From contig NZ_AYKS02000112.1 of the NCBI RefSeq assembly GCF_000496755.2, positions 51,727-115,726 of the forward strand: a stretch of 64,000 nt of DNA, in the 5' to 3' direction. The stretch comes from Serratia sp. DD3. GTDB taxonomy: Bacteria; Pseudomonadota; Gammaproteobacteria; Enterobacterales; Enterobacteriaceae. Under the pieces are notes generated by a model, which ran no database searches, was not told the origin of the DNA, and saw nothing but the letters and a program-made list of their open reading frames with translations. The position numbers and the translations under genes are program-made. Of the stretch, positions 18,514 to 26,381 are shown one piece after another (positions within the stretch are counted from its first letter, which is position 1; each line of letters starts with the position of its first letter).

Positions 18514-18772
18514 CACGGTACCTCCTTTGGTTGTCGCTGGCCTGTTGCCGCAGTTGCTGCTCTTTCTGCTGCTGCGCGGCGAGCAAAGCGCGATTTTGCG
18601 CATCTTGCGTTTGCAAAGTGCCAATTAGGGCGGCTTGTTGTGCCAGTGACTTGCTCTGCTCTGCCAACAATTCCTTGGCCGTATCCAGGCGGCTGGAAAG
18701 AATGGTGCTGTACCAACCCAGGCAGATGGCCACCAGCAACGCGCCGATCAGGCCGTATTGCCCTAGTTTCAT
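18446..18772 (-). CDS. Rz-like inner-membrane spanin
   Basis: A 108-residue protein with one N-terminal membrane anchor (LIGALLVAICLGWYSTIL) and a long Gln/Ala-rich coiled coil (LAEQSKSLAQQAALIGTLQ, LLAAQQQKEQQLRQQASDN), as in the Rz/LysB family. It overlaps the endolysin stop by 4 nt (ATGA) and contains the start of Rz1. Confidence 0.87.
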   Translation of the reverse strand: MKLGQYGLIGALLVAICLGWYSTILSSRLDTAKELLAEQSKSLAQQAALIGTLQTQDAQNRALLAAQQQKEQQLRQQASDNQRRYRDATKNDQCAVTAAPGAVIELLQ

Positions 18773-19185
18773 GGGTACTCCTGGCGGCGCAGTTCAAAAT
18801 GTGGGCCATCGTAGAACTTCTCATCATTGCTACGGCCGTTTTCATTCCAGTCACCGCCCCAACGAATCCTGACACCGAGCTCTTTTGCCGCCTGGAACAT
18901 GGCATCAGACACCGCCTTGAATTTACTTTGGTCATTCCAGGGAATGGCGCTATTCACCAGTGGGGCGCAATCAACAGCATGGCCCGTAATGTGCCGACTA
19001 TTGAGCGTTTGACTGGCACCATTGCGTACTAGCTGGCGCTGGCGTTCCTCGCTGCGGACCCCCTCAATCACTCTGAAGTCCACCGAAGTCAGTTCAATAG
19101 CGCGGCGTACTACGGCAACCAATTCCGGCCTGACTCCACGTAAGTTGGTTTCACTCACTTTTCCTAAAATAAATTTACTGGCCAT
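18769..19185 (-). CDS. Endolysin, M15 L-alanyl-D-glutamate-type peptidase
   Basis: A 138-residue single-domain peptidase. SRHITGHAVD at residues 63-72 supplies the Zn ligands His65 and Asp72, and GPHFEL near the C-terminus supplies His129. This is the SxHxxGxAxD / HxH layout of M15 (VanY/T5 endolysin-like) enzymes. It has no signal peptide, so release depends on the holins encoded just upstream. It cuts the peptide stems of peptidoglycan. Confidence 0.92.
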   Translation of the reverse strand: MASKFILGKVSETNLRGVRPELVAVVRRAIELTSVDFRVIEGVRSEERQRQLVRNGASQTLNSRHITGHAVDCAPLVNSAIPWNDQSKFKAVSDAMFQAAKELGVRIRWGGDWNENGRSNDEKFYDGPHFELRRQEYP

Positions 19186-19468
19186 TTTTCGTTCTCAGTC
19201 CGTTAAAAAGCTGCGCTAAATTGCCCCGCACCACAAAAACTGCGATGCAAAGTATCGAATTAATCACCGTTTCAGAGATGTCATGAGCGGGGTAATCCCC
19301 CATCAGTGCGCGGATCGGCACTGAGCCAGCCGCCACGATAAGCAGGTAGGCGGCGAAGGAGATAAAAGGTTTATGTGCTGAACCACTGCGACTGTAGAGC
19401 ACCAATCTGAGCGCCAGTAGGCCGCAGGCAATGGAGTTGATAATCAGTAACAGTTGGTCGGCGTTCAT
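19175..19468 (-). CDS. Holin, three-helix phage type
   Basis: A 97-residue membrane protein with three hydrophobic segments (LLLIINSIACGLLALRLVLY, FISFAAYLLIVAAGSVPI, ETVINSILCIAVFVV) and a charged C-terminus (GLRTKNGQ). This fits the Phage_holin_3_7-like class. It overlaps the endolysin by 11 nt and the second holin-like gene by 4 nt, within a compact lysis cassette. Confidence 0.85.
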   Translation of the reverse strand: MNADQLLLIINSIACGLLALRLVLYSRSGSAHKPFISFAAYLLIVAAGSVPIRALMGDYPAHDISETVINSILCIAVFVVRGNLAQLFNGLRTKNGQ

Positions 19469-19836
19469 TTGGGCCCCCTTAGACGATCAATCAAACCCGT
19501 CGGGTTACCCGCTTGATTGCTGATAAACATCAGTAAGCGGACCGCTACGGCTGATGCGACAATCGCCCCTAACGGCCTGGCGGCCATGACACTTTCGGGG
19601 GTGATTGAGGTAATAATCGAGGCGACAAAATCGGCCCCGAGGATGCCTGCGATCATCGAGACCACAAATAGCAACCCCTTAATGCGCCAAGTTAAATCTG
19701 TTGCTGAAACCACAAAAAGCACTGAACCGGCAAAGGCACCGACCATCGCCCCAGCATCAATACCTGATAGCAGCCCGATAAAAGTGACACTGGTGACGGC
19801 TGCTGTCGCCGCACCGGTGCTAATCGGCTCTGACAT
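19465..19836 (-). CDS. Second holin-like membrane protein (LydA/Phage_holin_3_3-like)
   Basis: 123 residues from the ATG at 19836, chosen because AGGAG lies 7 nt before it; the frame extends 30 codons further upstream into a hairpin region. It has several membrane segments (AAVTSVTFIGLLSGIDAGAM, VGAFAGSVLFVVSA, LLFVVSMIAGILGADFVASI, GAIVASAVAVRLLMFI). It resembles the LydA-type holins. With the 97-residue protein it may form a holin/antiholin pair. Confidence 0.8.
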   Translation of the reverse strand: MSEPISTGAATAAVTSVTFIGLLSGIDAGAMVGAFAGSVLFVVSATDLTWRIKGLLFVVSMIAGILGADFVASIITSITPESVMAARPLGAIVASAVAVRLLMFISNQAGNPTGLIDRLRGPK

Positions 19837-19883
19837 AATGATCTCCTGTTGTTCGCTTCGCTCAGCGAACGCCGGGCGATAGA

Positions 19884-19910
19884 AATAAAAAAGGCCCACC
19901 GAAGTGAGCC
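19884..19910 (-). terminator. Intrinsic terminator upstream of the lysis genes
   Basis: On the minus strand, GGCTCAC-TTCG-GTGGGCC is followed by TTTTTTATT: a 7-bp stem with a UUCG-type tetraloop and a U-run. It lies between the antiterminator gene and the first holin, where a Q-dependent phage has its tR' terminator. A further short hairpin (GTTCGCT/AGCGAAC) sits at 19851-19870. Confidence 0.75.
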
Positions 19911-19981
19911 TGAAGTTGTATTGCAATTTTTATTAGTGCACGAAAATATCCTGCTGCTTATGGATAACTTCGCGCTTTGTC

Positions 19982-20040
19982 ATCCCCACGCTTATTCTCA
20001 AGACCGTCTCTCTAGGTGCGGCTTGAATAAGAATGGGGAT
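19982..20040. other. Long imperfect hairpin between Q gene and lysis cassette
   Basis: ATCCCCA-cg-CTTATT-ct-CAAG-a-CCG pairs across a 12-nt loop with CGG-CTTG-AATAAG-aa-TGGGGAT, giving a 59-nt stem-loop with small internal loops. It lies between two intrinsic terminators, so it would be in the untranslated leader of the late transcript if the late promoter is upstream. It may be part of the antitermination region. Confidence 0.45.
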
Positions 20041-20049
20041 CTGCGGGAC

Positions 20050-20094
20050 AAAAAAAAGCTGCCGGTGCGACTGGGTTGTCACTAACGGCAGCTT
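20050..20094 (-). terminator. Intrinsic terminator after the antiterminator gene
   Basis: The arms AAGCTGCCG and CGGCAGCTT, extended by partial inner pairing, are followed on the minus strand by a run of eight T. It lies 10 nt after the stop at 20104. It would end the early transcript unless antitermination occurs. Confidence 0.78.
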
Positions 20095-20103
20095 ATGTGG
20101 TAA

Positions 20104-20628
20104 TCATACCCTCGTGGCTAATGCCTTGTCAAGCCACTTGTCAGCAATATGTGAAACTTTAGCGACACGTTTACGACCGATAAAGGCATTTTGCAGTGGT
20201 TGGTAGAGAATAAACAGGCTGGCACTCAGGATCTGATCCACTTCATTGCGGCAGGTGCCAAATGACGGTTTGCGCCACTCTTCCCCTAAACGTCCGTTGA
20301 ATTTGCGCGGTTTTGCTGTCTGATGATAGTAGGTGGCAATGGCTCGCTTGGATGAGCCATGGGCGTAATAACTCAGCAGGATGCCAAACGCTTTTTTATC
20401 AATCGACATCACTGAATCCACCACCTGGGAAATCAACATCCCGTCGTCGTCATTGCACTTCGGCCTGGCTCGGTATCCTGAGGGTTCCACGCTCTCCATA
20501 TAGCGGGCGATCACATTACTTTGCCGCTTTTCCAACCGCCCAGAATAGACCCACGCCCCCCAGAGCTCCAGCCAACCATTAAGCCAATTATGTTGTTCTG
20601 TTGTCAGGCTCAATTCTTTAACTGCCAT
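20104..20628 (-). CDS. Antiterminator Q-like protein
   Basis: A 174-residue protein with LELWGAWVYSGRL near the N-terminus, KCNDDDGMLISQVVDSVM, then FGILLSYYAHGSSKRAIATYYH, a helix-turn-helix-like block. This pattern is that of lambdoid Q proteins of the phage 82 type, which bind near the late promoter and let RNA polymerase pass terminators. A strong GGGGGAG precedes the ATG. It sits just ahead of the lysis/tail operon, and two terminators separate it from the first holin. Confidence 0.8.
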   Translation of the reverse strand: MAVKELSLTTEQHNWLNGWLELWGAWVYSGRLEKRQSNVIARYMESVEPSGYRARPKCNDDDGMLISQVVDSVMSIDKKAFGILLSYYAHGSSKRAIATYYHQTAKPRKFNGRLGEEWRKPSFGTCRNEVDQILSASLFILYQPLQNAFIGRKRVAKVSHIADKWLDKALATRV

Positions 20629-20761
20629 AGGATCTCCCCCATTTTGTAATGTTATTTTTGAATGTTGCTGTTTTTGTTCTGTGATAGGTGCCGCCGGGCA
20701 CGGTGGATATCGCGGGTGTGCTATAGCGGCAAAGTCGGGTAAAAAATGGATGCGGATTCTG

Positions 20762-20959
20762 TTAGCGCCATATCCGGCTGATCATCGAGCGAGGTGTGGG
20801 TTTGAGATAACGCTGCTCATGCAGTTGTACGATCACATCCCACAATTTAGGGTCGGCATTTAAGGTTCTTTCTGCCTGTGCCCCCGTACGACGATAAGTT
20901 TCAAGCAGTTGGATCGATTCTTCGGTAGTGACTGCTTGGTGAATAAAGCTGGTTTTCAT
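20762..20959 (-). CDS. Small phage protein of unknown function
   Basis: 65 residues (MKTSFIHQAVTTEESIQLLETY, then TLNADPKLWDVIVQLHEQRYL, ending SMISRIWR). The ATG has AGGTG 8 nt upstream. It lies between the replication and antiterminator genes on the same strand, with a basic C-terminus. No family is recognised. Confidence 0.5.
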   Translation of the reverse strand: MKTSFIHQAVTTEESIQLLETYRRTGAQAERTLNADPKLWDVIVQLHEQRYLKPTPRSMISRIWR

Positions 20960-21126
20960 AGTTACACCTGTTATTTTCTGTTTTTTTGTTTCCTCTTCTG
21001 GTGGTTCACTCGCCGTGTTAAGCCCTCTGGCAGTGATGCCAGATAATCAATGGGTGACCTCTCCAGCAGGTGCAGAGAAGGTGGTTGGGGTTATGACCAA
21101 AGAGGGATTGGGATTGTGCCAAGCAC

Positions 21127-21867
21127 TTATCGCTTGGATGAACCCGAAGAGAGATTGAATTTTTTGCGTATTGCAGCGATGTACTGTAACCCCTGTTCAT
21201 TGCTGACCGGGGTGTGTATCCGGGTGATCATGGCCGCAGGAGCCGGGAGATCTTCACCCGCTTCAAGGCGCTGGATCATGGCTGCCAACACTTTAGTGCA
21301 ATGCTTGCGTAGCTCAGACTCTGTCAGCCTGAGAGCACGCATCTCTGAATAGAGTTGGGTGACCATCAGCCAGCAGGCGTTGCTTTGCCAAGAATAGCTT
21401 GACCAAGAATAGCTTTGCCAAGGATAGTGCTCGGCACTTTGGTAGTAACCGCGTTCGGCGCTGTATTTCATTACCATGTCATACAGTTCGCGCTCATCAG
21501 GCAAGCCAAACAGGCGGCTGGCCCCCTGTTGGCACCAGGCAATAAATTGCCCCGGTGATGGCCAGAATGGCGATTCACAGGCTCTGGCATGTTGCATTCC
21601 GGCAGAAAGCTGTTCACGGCGGTGAATACCATTTTCAGCAAAAGCGGCAATCCACTGTTTTTTGGCTGCCGATTCATCCGCTTCGCTACGCAAGTTGGTT
21701 TGGCGGGCCGCCGGGAACACCTGTTTAAGTTGTTTAAATAGCGTATCAACCAGTTTTTCTGCATCCGGGTTGACGATACTCTGCACATTGGCGGGCTTTT
21801 GCCGATAGATTTCGGCCAGTGTCAGCGCATCACGTTTAGCGATGGCCGTCCTGAGTCGATGGGTCAT
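21127..21867 (-). CDS. Replication protein P-like
   Basis: 246 residues from the ATG at 21867, which has GGGAGG 8 nt upstream and overlaps the preceding gene as ATGA. The sequence RLRTAIAKRD, LVDTLFKQLKQVFPAARQTN, KKQWIAAFAENGI, SPFWPSPGQFIAWC is typical of lambda P-family helicase loaders, which bring host DnaB to the origin. A short local repeat (YSWSSYSWQ, from QSYSW units) lies around residue 150. Its presence shows that a phage replication module is kept. Confidence 0.82.
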   Translation of the reverse strand: MTHRLRTAIAKRDALTLAEIYRQKPANVQSIVNPDAEKLVDTLFKQLKQVFPAARQTNLRSEADESAAKKQWIAAFAENGIHRREQLSAGMQHARACESPFWPSPGQFIAWCQQGASRLFGLPDERELYDMVMKYSAERGYYQSAEHYPWQSYSWSSYSWQSNACWLMVTQLYSEMRALRLTESELRKHCTKVLAAMIQRLEAGEDLPAPAAMITRIHTPVSNEQGLQYIAAIRKKFNLSSGSSKR

Positions 21868-22640
21868 AAGAATTCCTCCCATGATTCTTTGCTGTTCCAG
21901 TGGGGCACCGGCTCGGCATTCACCACCTGCTTGGCTCTTCCCCGCTGTTTTAACTGTTTGTTCTGGTAACTGAGTTTTTGGCTGGCGGTGATAAACCAGT
22001 TTTTGGGCTTCTGATGGCTGAATTCAATATCCAGCTTTTGCAGTTCGTAATTCAGATCGATCAACGGGTAGAGTTGCGCCCAGGCATTGAAGTCTTTGTG
22101 GTTGAGCCGGATCACCTGGCCTTCAAAGGCATAGCGCCCAGAGATGGGGTGAACTATTGCCTCGGTAGGTAAATTCATGGCCTCCACAGGGAAATCTGGC
22201 TCACAGCAGGTAACACCTGCAGGCTGGGAATGATAATTAATATCTTGATCCTCTCCCTTCCCTTCCGGATCCTTTCCGCCAGTGAAGGCTCCATGATCAC
22301 TCACTGAGTGCTCAGTAAGTCGTGGCCTGGGGATGGTAGTTTTTGATGGTCGGTTTATTTTCTGATGTTTATTAAACCCCTTAATATTCAGATAGCTCGC
22401 CTCACTCACTGAGTACTCAGTGAGCAGCCCGTGAGTCATCAGTTCTGCTATCAGCGGTTCGCAATCCATACTGTCCGCAGGGAAGATCTGCATTTTGATC
22501 CGCTTTGGCGAATTGACCAGATTGCCGTTATCGTCAGCAAAATTAAACATGCCAATAAACAGCAGCCTCGCCGCTATTGAGCATTCCGCGACCTTTTCGT
22601 CAGTCCAAAGCTCAGGTTTAACCGTGCGTATTCTTGCCAT
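21864..22640 (-). CDS. Replication protein O-like
   Basis: A 258-residue protein starting MARIRTVKPELWTDEKVAECSIAARLLFIGMFNFADDNGNLV. This winged-helix N-terminus is common to phage replication initiators. The C-terminal part (FNAWAQLYPLIDLNYELQKLDIEF, PKNWFITASQKLSYQNKQ) is DnaT-like. It is the first gene of the leftward early operon and contains two palindromic 20-bp repeats that may be its own origin. Together with the P-like gene it forms an initiator/loader pair. Confidence 0.82.
   Translation of the reverse strand: MARIRTVKPELWTDEKVAECSIAARLLFIGMFNFADDNGNLVNSPKRIKMQIFPADSMDCEPLIAELMTHGLLTEYSVSEASYLNIKGFNKHQKINRPSKTTIPRPRLTEHSVSDHGAFTGGKDPEGKGEDQDINYHSQPAGVTCCEPDFPVEAMNLPTEAIVHPISGRYAFEGQVIRLNHKDFNAWAQLYPLIDLNYELQKLDIEFSHQKPKNWFITASQKLSYQNKQLKQRGRAKQVVNAEPVPHWNSKESWEEFL
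22300..22319. repeat. Putative origin iteron, copy 1
   Basis: CTCACTGAGTGCTCAGTAAG is a near-palindrome and differs at two positions from the copy at 22405-22424, 105 bp away. Both lie inside the O-like gene, where lambda O keeps its iterons. The DNA between them includes an AT-rich stretch (22355-22392). Confidence 0.5.
22405..22424. repeat. Putative origin iteron, copy 2 (perfect palindrome)
   Basis: CTCACTGAGTACTCAGTGAG is a perfect 20-bp palindrome and the partner of the copy at 22300-22319. The encoded peptides also repeat (LTEYSVSEAS and LTEHSVSDHG), so either DNA function or a coding duplication could explain the pair. Confidence 0.5.
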
Positions 22641-22819
22641 GGCAACTCCAATAATTTCTTGTTACTCGCCGTTATTTACGCAGTAGTGGTATTGGTAACG
22701 AGCCCCGGTAAACGCAACGCCGGGGACTTGCTTGGTTATCGCCAACCGGCAGGCTGCACGGCGGCGATAGTTCCCCAGACCTTCCAGGGAGAGAGCCAGA
22801 TATGTTAAAGAGCGAGGTG

Positions 22820-22895
22820 ATAAGTTTGTTTATACAAATTCATAAACAATATAGTTTGTTTATTATTGTTAAAAAATTTTGTTTGTCAAATACCA
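22820..22895. promoter_or_regulatory. Repressor operator region between O-like and repressor genes
   Basis: An AT-rich stretch with two direct copies of AGTTTGTTTAT (22823-22833 and 22853-22863, 30 bp apart), an inverted ATAAAC at 22842-22847 and a further GTTTGTCAAA at 22881-22890. It lies between divergent early genes and the repressor start, where a CI-type repressor binds. The words TATACAAATT and GTTTAT/GTTTAC recur on the other side of the repressor gene at 23826-23846. Confidence 0.6.
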
Positions 22896-22935
22896 TTTTT
22901 CTGGTAAAAATCAGATCTAACAATCTGAGGGTCTT

Positions 22936-23640
22936 ATGGGCATCGCTGAAAGAGTTAAATCAAGAAGGGCTGAGCTTGGCCTGACGCAGGCAGAACTTGC
23001 TGTGCGCGCCAAAACATCACAACAAGCCATACAACAACTTGAAGGGGGGGAGACACAACGGCCACGTTATCTCCCAGAACTTTCTGTGGCTTTAGGGTGC
23101 AGCGTAAAATGGCTTCTGACCGGCGATGAAGATAAACCACCGGCTTATCATCCCAACTCGACGATCCCCCCTGAGCATGAGTGGGCTGGCGTCACCACGT
23201 GGGATGATGACACGCCGCTAGATGATGATGAGGTTTATATCCCCTACTATAAAAATATAGAGCTGGCGGCAGGATATGGCTGTTCAACCAACGAAGACCA
23301 TAACGGATTTAAGCTCAGATTTTCAAAGTCCACACTGCGGCGATATGGCGCAGAGCCCGCAAATGTTATTAGTTTTTCGGTACATGGCGATAGTATGGCC
23401 CCGGTGATCCCCAATAAATCTACCGTCACGGTGGATAAAGGGCACACAGGCATCACTGATGGCGGCATTTATGCCATTGAACAAGATGAGCTTTTCCGGA
23501 TGAAAATGCTCTATCGCCTGCCCGGGCGCCGAATCAGCCTGCGTAGCTACAACAAAGAGGACTATCCCGATGAAGAAACCGACCTGGATAACATCAAAAT
23601 TATCGGGCGGGTGATCAACTGGTCGGTGATGGCCTGGTAG
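22936..23640 (+). CDS. CI/LexA-type phage repressor (S24 peptidase)
   Basis: A 234-residue protein. The N-terminal HTH_3 domain ([31 protein letters not shown]) recognises operators. The C-terminal S24 domain has Ala112-Gly113 in a LAAGYG segment as the likely self-cleavage bond, Ser153 in HGDSMAP, and Lys190 in FRMKML as the catalytic pair. By family, RecA filaments stimulate cleavage after DNA damage, so the phage/tailocin operon is probably SOS-inducible. It is transcribed away from the O-like gene. Confidence 0.92.
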   Translation: MGIAERVKSRRAELGLTQAELAVRAKTSQQAIQQLEGGETQRPRYLPELSVALGCSVKWLLTGDEDKPPAYHPNSTIPPEHEWAGVTTWDDDTPLDDDEVYIPYYKNIELAAGYGCSTNEDHNGFKLRFSKSTLRRYGAEPANVISFSVHGDSMAPVIPNKSTVTVDKGHTGITDGGIYAIEQDELFRMKMLYRLPGRRISLRSYNKEDYPDEETDLDNIKIIGRVINWSVMAW

Positions 23641-23819
23641 TTTGCACCAAGCTTGGGTATCCCCATGCCCAAACTTATCTCCTCTGAAATCAATATAATC
23701 AATTGATTTAAAAAAGAAACAAGCCCTCCCATCAAGTAACACCATGACTTTATCCCCTTCCCCACCTGCCATCTCAAGAAATAAACCCCTTTAAAAACAA
23801 ATAAATACCACAAATTACT

Positions 23820-23850
23820 TATTTATATACAAATTAATTTGTTTACCCGA
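23820..23850. promoter_or_regulatory. Second operator-like site downstream of the repressor
   Basis: ACAAATTAATTTGT (23830-23843) is a perfect 14-bp palindrome within TATATACAAATTAATTTG, followed by TTTAC. The word TATACAAATT is shared with the main operator region (22831-22840). It lies about 80 bp before the small gene at 23927 and could control that rightward transcript. Confidence 0.5.
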
Positions 23851-23926
23851 GAACAATATTTCTTGTATCATTTATCGAAATCACTAACAAAGCATACAAA
23901 TTACAAGATTTATCACTGGAGGCACA

Positions 23927-24175
23927 ATGACCACCATCATCGTTAAGCCAGCAATAGACAATGCCAAGTCGCGCAAATACCAAAAAACCAAGGCGTTCTT
24001 CGCCAAGTAAGACGCAGACCGAGCGTTGGCAAGGAAAATTAACCAAGCTTGGACGAAGTTAACTCGCACCGAGTTACCACGGCGGAAGGAAGAATACAGC
24101 GGATCTTGCTGCTTACCCGAAGTCGCCAAGTTTGCTGCGGGTTACCGTCAATCTGTAAATATAACAGCTCAATAG
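23927..24175 (+). pseudogene. Small early phage gene interrupted by an in-frame TAA
   Basis: The ATG at 23927 has GGAGG 5 nt upstream. The frame reads MTTIIVKPAIDNAKSRKYQ then KTKAFFAK and stops at TAA (24008-24010) after 27 residues. The same frame then stays open for another 54 codons (DADRALARKINQAWTKLTRT, ELPRRKEEYSG, EVAKFAAGYRQSVNITAQ) to a TAG at 24173. The downstream text is protein-like and joins smoothly, so a Tyr-like codon was probably mutated to a stop. The family is not recognised. An alternative is a genuine 27-residue peptide. Confidence 0.5.
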
Positions 24176-24183
24176 GGGGCCCT

Positions 24184-24501
24184 ATGAGCAATTACCAACG
24201 TATGATCGACCAGATGCTGGAACAGTATGAATCTATGTTGGAAAAATCCCCCGATGAGCAAAACCTGATTGGCGACCAGGTCGATCGGGAGATGAAAGGG
24301 CTGAAACTTCACGGCTTTCGTCATGCCGCCAGCGCTCTATTCCCCTGTGCCGATCAAAAACAGCTTGCTGCCGTGATGGATTCAGCCTGGATGGATGAAC
24401 GCTTGTATGACGCTCAGTATGAAATTGTACAACGGATGGTGATGCTGGAACGCACCATGCTGTTATCACGAGAAAAATATCACCTGCGCGGCGCGGCCTG
24501 A
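24184..24501 (+). CDS. Phage-associated hypothetical protein
   Basis: 105 residues from the ATG at 24184; an upstream in-frame ATG is disfavoured because the GGGGG-containing leader (AATAGGGGGCCCT) lies directly before this one. The product is helical and acidic (MSNYQRMIDQMLEQYESMLE, VDREMKGLKLHGFRHAASAL, EIVQRMVMLERTMLLSREKY). It starts 8 nt after the interrupted gene and is the last phage-type gene before poxB. No family is recognised. Confidence 0.6.
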   Translation: MSNYQRMIDQMLEQYESMLEKSPDEQNLIGDQVDREMKGLKLHGFRHAASALFPCADQKQLAAVMDSAWMDERLYDAQYEIVQRMVMLERTMLLSREKYHLRGAA

Positions 24502-24553
24502 GTGACAAACCATAAAAAAAAGTGCATGGTGTTCAGACGATGCAATTTATCGT

Positions 24554-24560
24554 CTACACT
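24554..24560 (+). promoter_or_regulatory. SigmaS-like -10 element for poxB
   Basis: CTACACT matches the RpoS-type extended -10 (CTAYACT) about 100 nt before the poxB start. It overlaps the end of a 7-bp inverted repeat (AGACGAT/ATCGTCT, 24535-24555). E. coli poxB is known to depend on RpoS, which supports the assignment; the transcription start itself is not seen. Confidence 0.5.
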
Positions 24561-24662
24561 GAAAAACCGACCATAATAGTCACCATTCGCAGAAACTAAG
24601 TTGCTATACCACTTTTAATACTCAAACCTGCTGCATGTTCGCTTAAAAATAGGGATGCATAT

Positions 24663-26381
24663 ATGACGACAAAGAAAGTTGCTGAAATTATTGTTGAAGT
24701 GCTTGAAGAAGCTGGAGTCAAACACTGTTATGGCATAGTGGGTGATACACTCAATTATGTTACTGATGCCCTTTCACGCAGCACTATCGAATGGGTACAT
24801 GTGCGGCATGAAGAGGCTGCCGCATTCGCTGCTGGGGCTGAATCTTATATCAGTGGCAGACTCACCGCTTGTGCTGGCTCTTGTGGACCAGGTAGCCTGC
24901 ATTTTATCAATGGCATTTTTGAGGCCCAACGCAACAAAGCCCCGATGGTGCTGATCGCCAGTCAAATTGTTACAGAACAAATAGGTTTCGAGTTCCCACA
25001 GGAAGTGAACTTCAGCTCGGTCTATCAATCTTGTTCGGTATTTTGTGAAACCATCATCAACCCGGCATCCGCAAGGCGGATCATGACGCAAGCTTGCCAA
25101 GCGGCGCTCAACAAGCGTGGTGTTGCTATTGTGGTGGTGCCTGCAGATATCAGCCAGGCTGTTATCAAAGAAGAGTTACACTATTCAGTGCATCACCCGA
25201 ATCCAGTCTTGTTACCTGCCGCTAATGAATTACAAGAAATTGCGGATCTACTTAATCAAGGTAAAAAAATTGGTATTTACGCAGGGGCGGGCTGTGAAGG
25301 TGCCCATGACCTGTTAATTAGCCTGGCCAAAACGCTTAACGCCCCCATCGCGCATACTTCTCGTGCCAAAAATTTTGTTGAGTATGACAACCCATTCAAT
25401 ATGGGCATGACCGGGATGTTAGGTGTCAAGTCCGGCTTTAACATGATGAATAGCTGTGAAACCCTGCTGTTACTGGGGGCTGATTTTGCCTGGTCGCAGT
25501 TTTATCCTGCCAATGCCAAGATAATCCAGGTAGATCGTGACGGTTGCCACCTTGGCCGTCGGCATCCAGTGGATATTGCCGTCGTCGGGGATATCGTGCC
25601 GACCTTGTCTGCACTTTTACCACTGCTGAAGCAAAATACCGATGACAAGTTTCTACAAGAATGTTTGAAACATCGTCAAAGTACGTTAGAGATCCTTCAA
25701 AAGGAAGAAAGTGCTGGTAAAGGCCCGCTGATCCATCCGCAACACCTAGTGCACCTGATCGACAAATACGCTGATGAAGATGCACTGTTCACTGCCGATG
25801 GGGGTTCAGCCATGGTGTGGTTGTTACGCCATGTTCACAGTAATGGCAAGCGGCGCACATTGACCAGTTTGTTACACGGCACCATGGCCAACGCTATGCC
25901 GCAGGCGCTGGGTTTGCAAAAAGCCTACCCTGGCCGTCAAGTGATCTCGCTTTCCGGTGATGGTGGGCTCAGTATGCTGATGGGCGATCTACTCACCGCG
26001 ATACAGGAAAAACTGCCGATAAAAATCGTGGTCATCAATAATGGTTCCCTCAACTTTGTTGAACTGGAACAGAAAACAGACGGGCTATTAAATAATTACA
26101 CTGACCTTCAGAACCCGAATTTTGCCAAAGTGGCTGAAGCGATTGGTTTTTATGGCCAGCAAGTGACCCAGTTGTCAGAGTTGGAATCGGCCGTGCAAGC
26201 GTTTCTCGCTCACACGGGCCCCGCATTATTGGATGTCCATACCAACCCCATGGAATTGGTCATGCCACCGACCATTGAAATCGGTCAAGCGGCAGGTATG
26301 GTGCTGTATGCCGCCAAGGCGACACTTCATGGGCGGATAAAAGATGTTGAGGAATTGGTGGTTAATAACCTGTTTAAATAA
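24663..26381 (+). CDS. poxB: Pyruvate dehydrogenase (quinone), pyruvate oxidase PoxB
   Basis: A 572-residue protein, the same length as E. coli PoxB. Glu50 in VRHEEAAAFAAGAE is the TPP-activating glutamate. The motif SGDGGLSMLMGDLLTAIQ followed by VVINNGSLNF is the Mg/TPP-binding GDG...NN motif. The C-terminus, about residues 545-572, is amphipathic, as needed for lipid binding. The enzyme decarboxylates pyruvate to acetate and CO2, passing electrons through FAD to the quinone pool at the inner membrane, mostly in stationary phase. The gene stands alone with an RpoS-like promoter and its own terminator. Confidence 0.92.
   Translation: MTTKKVAEIIVEVLEEAGVKHCYGIVGDTLNYVTDALSRSTIEWVHVRHEEAAAFAAGAESYISGRLTACAGSCGPGSLHFINGIFEAQRNKAPMVLIASQIVTEQIGFEFPQEVNFSSVYQSCSVFCETIINPASARRIMTQACQAALNKRGVAIVVVPADISQAVIKEELHYSVHHPNPVLLPAANELQEIADLLNQGKKIGIYAGAGCEGAHDLLISLAKTLNAPIAHTSRAKNFVEYDNPFNMGMTGMLGVKSGFNMMNSCETLLLLGADFAWSQFYPANAKIIQVDRDGCHLGRRHPVDIAVVGDIVPTLSALLPLLKQNTDDKFLQECLKHRQSTLEILQKEESAGKGPLIHPQHLVHLIDKYADEDALFTADGGSAMVWLLRHVHSNGKRRTLTSLLHGTMANAMPQALGLQKAYPGRQVISLSGDGGLSMLMGDLLTAIQEKLPIKIVVINNGSLNFVELEQKTDGLLNNYTDLQNPNFAKVAEAIGFYGQQVTQLSELESAVQAFLAHTGPALLDVHTNPMELVMPPTIEIGQAAGMVLYAAKATLHGRIKDVEELVVNNLFK

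Noticed and set aside
4690..24640. Possible attL/attR pair (GCATGTT near 4693 and near 24631)
   Set aside because: Only seven identical bases with weak flanking similarity; no integrase is present and such matches arise by chance.
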